Shown here: one piece after another, positions 59,353 to 64,000 of the stretch
How the letters are laid out: the number at the start of each line of letters is the position of its first letter
Position numbering within the stretch: the first letter of the stretch is position 1
Source of the DNA: Massilia atriviolacea
GTDB lineage: Bacteria; Pseudomonadota; Gammaproteobacteria; Burkholderiales; Burkholderiaceae_D
DNA: 64,000 bases
NCBI RefSeq assembly: GCF_003953935.1
Contig: NZ_RXLQ01000006.1
Location: forward strand, 248,001-312,000
Reading direction: 5' to 3'
Program-made: the position numbers and the translations under genes
The notes under the pieces: model-generated
Databases searched by the model: none
What the model saw: the letters and a program-made list of their open reading frames with translations, nothing else
Told to the model about the DNA's origin: nothing

Positions 59353-60009
59353 CTAGGCGGCTGCGATGCCGAAGCGCACCCGGTAGCGTAGTGTGCTGAC
59401 GCGTTTTGCCCCTTCCAGTTCGACGTAGACGGGTTGGTCGTCGGCCATCGGCGGCCCCCCGGCCGCCCGCATCCCGCCGAAGCCCCAATCGTCGCCGCCG
59501 CAGGCTCCAAGCTCCTCGATCTGGTTGACGCGCGACAGTCTGACCTTCGCTTCCATGGCAATGAGCTCGGCCTTTTTGCGCGCATTCGCGATCGCGGCGG
59601 TGTGCGCGGCCGAGCGCGCGTCGTCGGAAGACTCGAACTGCGGCGCCAGCATGGACACGCTCAGGGTATAGCGCTGGTGTTCGAAAATCGGCTGCAACGC
59701 ATCGAGCGCGCCATACAGGCGCTTGGCCTCGGAACACGCGATCAGGATGCGGAAGCTGCGCTCCTGTCCCGGCTTGGCCTTCTTCCAGAACCACGGCTGC
59801 CAGATGGCGCTGCCGCCTTCGCTCATTTCTTGCGGCGCGATGCCCGAGCTTTTGAGTACGCGGATGCAGTCGTCGCGCAGCGCGCCCGCTTCGCTGATGG
59901 CGTTGTCGGTCGTGGTGGCACGCACCGAGATCGACAGGTCGGCACGGTAGGTATTTACCTGTTCGACCAGCGCCGACTCGCCGGTGACTTCTATGTATGA
60001 ATCGATCAT
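59353..60009 (-). CDS. SIMPL (DUF541) domain protein
   Basis: A 218-residue protein matching the SIMPL/DUF541 pattern: early IEVTGES, then ADLSISVRA and an internal helical AAIANARKKAELIA segment. Members such as BP26 form channel-like assemblies in the periplasm, but no signal peptide is visible here even with the longer start at 60042, so this copy is probably cytosolic. No conserved partner is adjacent. Confidence 0.78.
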   Translation of the reverse strand: MIDSYIEVTGESALVEQVNTYRADLSISVRATTTDNAISEAGALRDDCIRVLKSSGIAPQEMSEGGSAIWQPWFWKKAKPGQERSFRILIACSEAKRLYGALDALQPIFEHQRYTLSVSMLAPQFESSDDARSAAHTAAIANARKKAELIAMEAKVRLSRVNQIEELGACGGDDWGFGGMRAAGGPPMADDQPVYVELEGAKRVSTLRYRVRFGIAAA

Positions 60010-60031
60010 GATGTTCTTATGCGGCTGTGTT

Positions 60032-60712
60032 TCAGCGATCATACGCGATCGGTGCGGGCGCCGTGTCGGTAATGGCCACCGCCGCCAGCACCATGTGCGT
60101 GATCATGGCTTCGGCGTCGTCGAAGTCCTTGCGCGCGAGCTGTTTGCGGTTCAGCACCAGCGCCATCTGCGCCGAAAAGTCGGCGTACGACTGCGTCATG
60201 GCCCAGATCGCGAACAGCAGGTGGGTGGCGTTGATCGGACCGATGCGGCCCTGTGCGATCCAGCGTTCGAACACCTCGATATCCTTGCGCAGCAGCGGCA
60301 CCACGCGGCTCTGGATCTGCTGCCCGTACAGCTGCGCGCCGCCGATCACTTCCATCGCGTACACGCGCGAGGCCCACGGCTGTTCGCGCGAAAAGCGCAG
60401 CTTGGCCTGGATGTACGCGCGCAGCATGTCGCGCGGTTCCTGGCCCGGATCGGCCAGGGTGGCCATGCGCGCCAGCCAATCGTCCAGTACCCCGTCGAGC
60501 ACGCGCTCGTACAGCGCCTGCTTGGTCGGAAAATAGTACATCAGGTTCTGCTTCGACAGGCCGGCCTGCTCGGCGATGGTGGCGATCGAGGCGCCTTCGT
60601 AGCCGCATTCGGCGAACACGCGCACGGCCACGCCGGTGATGTCGGCTTCGAGCTTGTCGCGGTTGAGGATGCGGCGTTTGACGGCGGGTGTGCGCGGAAC
60701 GGTGGCGGCCAT
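60032..60712 (-). CDS. TetR-family regulator, RutR-like
   Basis: A 226-residue TetR protein. The HTH (ASIATIAEQAGLSKQNLMYYFPTKQALY) and the C-terminal domain (WASRVYAMEVIGGA; HLLFAIWAMTQSYADFSAQM) closely follow RutR, the uracil-responsive repressor of pyrimidine degradation in E. coli. It is eight bases downstream of the MocR gene, next to beta-alanine catabolic genes, which fits control of reductive or Rut-type pyrimidine breakdown. No rut or pyd genes are inside the window. Confidence 0.85.
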   Translation of the reverse strand: MAATVPRTPAVKRRILNRDKLEADITGVAVRVFAECGYEGASIATIAEQAGLSKQNLMYYFPTKQALYERVLDGVLDDWLARMATLADPGQEPRDMLRAYIQAKLRFSREQPWASRVYAMEVIGGAQLYGQQIQSRVVPLLRKDIEVFERWIAQGRIGPINATHLLFAIWAMTQSYADFSAQMALVLNRKQLARKDFDDAEAMITHMVLAAVAITDTAPAPIAYDR

Positions 60713-60720
60713 GGCGATTC

Positions 60721-62187
60721 TCAGCGTAGCGATTGCAGGAAGCCGATCAACGCGGGCGCATCGGCGGCATACGCCACGTTGAAGCGGAACCAGATGCTCG
60801 GGGACGGGCGCAGCATGAAAAATTCGTAAGGCGAGAGCAAGATCCCGGCGCGCAGCGCGCGGTCGGCGATGGCCTTGCCGTTAAATTCCGGCGTCGGTGC
60901 GATGGGCCAGCCGGCGCTGACGAACATGCCGCCGCGCGGCCGCGCCAGCGGCTCCATGCCGGCCTCCAGCAGGCGTTCGATGGTGCGCTCGCGCCCCGAG
61001 CGCAGTTGATCGGTCAGGCGCTCCACCATGCGCCTGTAGGGACGCGCCGAGATCGCGTGGTACACCGCGCGCTCGTTGATCTCGGACGTGGTCAGCCCGG
61101 TCAGCATCTTCACGCGCAGCAGTTCGGGAATCAGCGAGTTCGATGCGCAGATCGAGCCGACCCGCAGCACCGGCGAGAGCGTCTTGGAAAAGCTGCCGAC
61201 CCGGATCACGCGCCGCAAGCCGTCCATGGCGGCCAGCGAGGCGTCGCCGCCGGCGGCCAGTTCGCGGTAGATGTCGTCTTCCACCAGCCAGAAGTCGAAC
61301 TGCTCGGCGGCCAGCAGCAGGCGGTGCGCCTGCGCCTGCGTGAGCGAGGTGCCGAGCGGATTTTGCAGCACGGTGTTGACGAACATGAGCTTGGGCTGGG
61401 TGCTTGCCGCCTGCGCCATCAACGCTTCCATATCCAGCCCGTCCGGTCCGCGCGGGATGCCGACCGCAATGCAGCCGTGATGGCGGATCAGCGAGAGCAG
61501 GTTGCTGTAGCCCGGGTCTTCGACAAATACCGTGTCGCCCGGCTTGGTCAGGGTGCGCAGGATCAGGTCGAAGGCGTGGGTGGCGCCGTTGGTCAGCAGG
61601 ATCTGGTCGGGCGTGACGGCGAACAGTTCTTCGCCCAGCGATGAGGCCATGTGCTGGCGCAGGGTGGGAAAGCCGAGCGGATGGCCGTAGCCGCGCAGGC
61701 GGCTGGCCGGAATCTTCATGGCGTGGCGCACCGCGTCGAGCACCGTGTCGTCGCCGTACCATTCCGGGGGCAGCCAGCCGGCGCCCACCGGCAGCGCGTC
61801 CGAGACGCCGGAATACAGGTCGGGGGTGAGGGCGTCGATGGCGGCGGGCGTGGGCTGCAGCGCCAGTTGCTGCGGCGCGCTGGCGGCCTCGCTGCGCGCC
61901 ACGAAAAAGCCCGAGCCGCGCCGCGAACTCAATAGCCCCAGGGTGAGCAGGCGGTCGTAGGACTCCACCACCGTGAAGGTGCTCACCCCGTTACACTTTG
62001 CGAAACGTCGAACCGAGGGCATCTTGGTGCCCACCCGCAGTTCGCGCCGGTTTACCATCAGCGCGATGGCCGCCACGATCTGGTCGACCAGGCCGCCGCG
62101 CTTGCTGCGCTCGATCGACAGCACCGGCCAGCCATCCCCGCAATTGCCAGGAGGCATGTCCTCACGCGGAATGTCGCTGTCATCCAT
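60721..62187 (-). CDS. MocR-family transcriptional regulator (GntR HTH plus aminotransferase fold)
   Basis: A 488-residue protein: winged HTH (~27-95, LRVGTKMPSVRRFAKCNGVSTFTVVESY split over two helices) followed by a type I aminotransferase-like domain with the PLP Lys in GSFSKTLSPVLRVG. MocR proteins bind PLP and an amino compound to control nearby genes. It is divergent from the transaminase gene with 173 bases between, containing a palindrome at 62309-62324, so beta-alanine or a related omega-amino acid is the likely signal. Confidence 0.92.
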   Translation of the reverse strand: MDDSDIPREDMPPGNCGDGWPVLSIERSKRGGLVDQIVAAIALMVNRRELRVGTKMPSVRRFAKCNGVSTFTVVESYDRLLTLGLLSSRRGSGFFVARSEAASAPQQLALQPTPAAIDALTPDLYSGVSDALPVGAGWLPPEWYGDDTVLDAVRHAMKIPASRLRGYGHPLGFPTLRQHMASSLGEELFAVTPDQILLTNGATHAFDLILRTLTKPGDTVFVEDPGYSNLLSLIRHHGCIAVGIPRGPDGLDMEALMAQAASTQPKLMFVNTVLQNPLGTSLTQAQAHRLLLAAEQFDFWLVEDDIYRELAAGGDASLAAMDGLRRVIRVGSFSKTLSPVLRVGSICASNSLIPELLRVKMLTGLTTSEINERAVYHAISARPYRRMVERLTDQLRSGRERTIERLLEAGMEPLARPRGGMFVSAGWPIAPTPEFNGKAIADRALRAGILLSPYEFFMLRPSPSIWFRFNVAYAADAPALIGFLQSLR

Positions 62188-62308
62188 CCAGATTTCCTTT
62201 GCTGCGATGCCGCAAACTGTATTGTTTGCGCTACCGATACGGTTGGCGGGTTTTGCGATTTGTGTATATGTGCCATAGTTGATCTGCTGACTATTATTGC
62301 ATCATCAT

Positions 62309-62324
62309 TTTGCCAACTGGTAAA
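62309..62324. promoter_or_regulatory. Palindrome in the MocR/transaminase divergent region
   Basis: TTTGCCAACTGGTAAA is symmetrical except for two base pairs (TTTnCCAn-nTGGnAAA). It lies 36 bases before the transaminase start and 121 bases from the regulator start, a suitable place for a MocR or RutR-like operator. Confidence 0.4.
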
Positions 62325-62360
62325 TTATTTTTTTGGTTGTAAAAATTCTTGGAGAGTCGC

Positions 62361-63677
62361 ATGAACGAATCCAGACCCGCGTCGATGTCCTCGTTTTGGA
62401 TGCCATTTACCAATAATCGCGATTTCAAAGCCAACCCGCGCCTGCTGGTATCGGCCGAGGGAATGTACTACAAGGATGTCGACGGCAATACCGTGCTCGA
62501 CGGCACCGCCGGCCTGTGGTGCGTGCCGTGCGGGCACAATCAGCCGAAGATCGTGGCCGCCGTGCGCGAGATGGTCGGCCAGCTCGACTTCGCACCCACG
62601 TTCCAGATGGGCCATCCGGCCGCCTTCGACCTGGCCGAAAAACTGATGGACTATACCGGCCGCCGGTTCGGCCACGTCTTCTACACCAACTCCGGCTCGG
62701 AGGCGGTCGATACCGCGCTGAAGATGGCGCTGGCCTACCACCGCGCGCGCGGCGAAGCGGGGCGCACGCGCCTGATCGGGCGCGAGCGCGGTTACCACGG
62801 CGTCGGCTTCGGCGGCATTTCGGTGGGCGGCATCGGCGGCAACCGGCGCACCTTCGGGCCGCTGCTGCCGGGTGTCGACCACCTGCCGCACACGCACAAC
62901 CTGGACAAGAACGCGTACTCGCGCGGCGAGCCGGAACACGGCGCCAACCTGGCCGATGAACTGGAACGCATCGTCGCGCTGCACGACGCCTCGACCATCG
63001 CCGCCGTGATCGTGGAACCGGTGGCCGGGTCCACCGGCGTGCTGGTTCCGCCCAAAGGGTATCTGAAACGCCTGCGCGAACTGTGCACCAAGCACGGCAT
63101 CCTGCTCATTTTCGATGAAGTCATCACCGGCTTCGGGCGCCTGACCACGCCGTTCGCGTTCGACTATTTCGACGTGGTGCCGGACATGGTCACCTGCGCC
63201 AAGGGCCTCACCAACGGCATGGTGCCGATGGGCGCGGTGTTTACCAGGCAGCATATCCACGACGCCTTCATGGACGGCCCGGCCGGCATCGAGCTATTCC
63301 ACGGCTACACCTATTCGGGCCATCCGCTGGCCTGCGCCGCCGCGCTGGCGACCCTGGACGTCTTCGAAGAACAGAAGATCCTCGACAACGCCAAGGCCGT
63401 GCAGGAGTACTGGACCGACGCGGTGCATTCGCTCAAGGGCCTGCCGCACGTGATCGATATCCGCACGATCGGGCTGGTGGCCGGCATCGAGCTCGCGCCC
63501 ATCGACGGCAAGCCGGGCGCGCGCGCGTTCGGCGCCTTTAAGAAGGCCTTCGCCGAGGGCGTGTTGATCCGCACGACGGGCGACATCATCGCCCTGTCGC
63601 CGCCGCTGGTGCTGGAGAAGAAGCACATCGACGAGTTGTTCGGCAAGCTGGCAACCATCCTCAAGAACCTGGACTGA
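62361..63677 (+). CDS. Omega-amino acid (beta-alanine)--pyruvate transaminase
   Basis: A 438-residue class III aminotransferase resembling BauA of Pseudomonas. The aromatic N-terminal FWMPFTNNRDFKANPR, the TNSGSEAVDTALKMA motif, RERGYHGVGFGGISVGGIGGN, the PLP Asp in IFDEVITGFGR and the PLP Lys in TCAKGLTNGMVPMGA are present. It would convert beta-alanine, the end product of uracil breakdown, to malonate semialdehyde, the substrate of the next gene product. A GGAGAG site at 62351 fixes the ATG at 62361. Confidence 0.9.
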   Translation: MNESRPASMSSFWMPFTNNRDFKANPRLLVSAEGMYYKDVDGNTVLDGTAGLWCVPCGHNQPKIVAAVREMVGQLDFAPTFQMGHPAAFDLAEKLMDYTGRRFGHVFYTNSGSEAVDTALKMALAYHRARGEAGRTRLIGRERGYHGVGFGGISVGGIGGNRRTFGPLLPGVDHLPHTHNLDKNAYSRGEPEHGANLADELERIVALHDASTIAAVIVEPVAGSTGVLVPPKGYLKRLRELCTKHGILLIFDEVITGFGRLTTPFAFDYFDVVPDMVTCAKGLTNGMVPMGAVFTRQHIHDAFMDGPAGIELFHGYTYSGHPLACAAALATLDVFEEQKILDNAKAVQEYWTDAVHSLKGLPHVIDIRTIGLVAGIELAPIDGKPGARAFGAFKKAFAEGVLIRTTGDIIALSPPLVLEKKHIDELFGKLATILKNLD

Positions 63678-63681
63678 CCTT

Positions 63682-64000
63682 ATGAGCACTCTCGAGACGC
63701 AGTTGGACACCATCACCCATTACATCAACGGCGCCAAGGTCGATACGGCCAGCGGCCGTTACGCCGATGTCTTCAATCCCGCCATGGGCGCGCCCTGCGC
63801 GCGCGTGGCGCTGGGGACGGCGGACGATGTGGATGCCGCAGTCGCCGCGGCGGCCGCGGCGTTTCCCTCATGGTCCGCCACGCCGCCGCTGACGCGCGCG
63901 CGGGTCCTTTTCAAGTACCTGCAGTTATGCCAGGCGCATACCGACGAATTTGCGGCCATGCTCACGCGCGAACATGGCAAGACGTTTTCGGACGCGCAGG
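63682..64000 (+). CDS. mmsA: Methylmalonate-semialdehyde dehydrogenase, N-terminal part (cut by the right edge)
   Basis: The first 106 residues of a CoA-acylating aldehyde dehydrogenase: HYINGAKVDTASGRYADVFNPA and LFKYLQLCQAHTDEFAAML followed by TREHGKT are typical of MmsA. It would convert malonate semialdehyde from the transaminase to acetyl-CoA. It begins four bases after the transaminase stop. The catalytic region is outside the window. Confidence 0.85.
   Translation, partial: MSTLETQLDTITHYINGAKVDTASGRYADVFNPAMGAPCARVALGTADDVDAAVAAAAAAFPSWSATPPLTRARVLFKYLQLCQAHTDEFAAMLTREHGKTFSDAQ

Overview
The window looks like chromosomal DNA of a GC-rich betaproteobacterium, most likely Oxalobacteraceae and Massilia-like. 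This is inferred from the pilB-pilC/pilD-coaE-zapD-yacG order, the very high third-position GC, the long TonB-dependent receptors and the Burkholderiales-style deo operon; no rRNA or other marker gene is present to prove it. I see no tRNA, rRNA, CRISPR array, phage or intact insertion sequence.

Region by region. (1) 1-9.2 kb: the 3' cut of a histidine kinase gene, then the type IV pilus assembly/housekeeping group (yacG, zapD, coaE, pilD, pilC, pilB on the minus strand), interrupted by an opposite-strand membrane acyltransferase, then a CNNM/CBS transporter-like protein. (2) 9.4-17.7 kb: a ClpP-like protease, then purine ring catabolism: uraH divergent from puuE, followed by a tightly packed xdhA-xdhB-xdhC-guaD operon. 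(3) 17.7-28.3 kb: exported nucleic-acid processing: a secreted adenosine deaminase, an Oar-like TonB receptor, a lipoprotein 5'-nucleotidase, a phospholipase-D-fold protein, an S1/P1 nuclease and a MipA/OmpV porin-like protein. (4) 28.4-29.7 kb: a small AT-richer island with a double-glycine-leader bacteriocin precursor and a two-helix membrane protein. (5) 29.7-39.2 kb: a BMP-type nucleoside ABC importer with transaldolase, divergent from a second TonB receptor. (6) 39.2-43.2 kb: a small exported protein, a DUF969-DUF979-pcp 5-oxoproline module and a LysR regulator. (7) 43.2-54.2 kb: pseudouridine degradation (psuG and an HTH-psuK fusion) divergent from a nucleoside operon: purine nucleoside phosphorylase, deoB, deoC, an ALDH16-like double aldehyde dehydrogenase, deoA, cdd and an unusual CDA-fold deaminase. 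(8) 54.2-60.0 kb: mixed genes (two VOC proteins, a LytS/LytR-type pair, small membrane protein, nitrilase, GNAT, exported low-complexity protein, SIMPL protein). (9) 60.0-64 kb: a RutR-like TetR regulator, a MocR regulator, and a beta-alanine transaminase plus mmsA start, the bottom half of reductive pyrimidine catabolism.

Taken together, roughly 10-54 kb (and probably 60-64 kb) reads as one nucleic-acid utilisation region. Surface and periplasmic enzymes would cut polymers to nucleosides, TonB receptors and the ABC importer would take them up, phosphorolysis would release bases and pentose phosphates, the deo enzymes and transaldolase would feed the sugars to central metabolism, and deaminases, xanthine dehydrogenase and PuuE would degrade the bases. 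The strongest new evidence that these parts act together is a conserved promoter design: a palindrome ATTTATAT-N7-ATATAAAT followed by an ATTTGyCA box and a TGCATAGTT box, found only upstream of TonB receptor 1, between transaldolase/ABC importer and TonB receptor 2, and upstream of the nucleoside phosphorylase operon.
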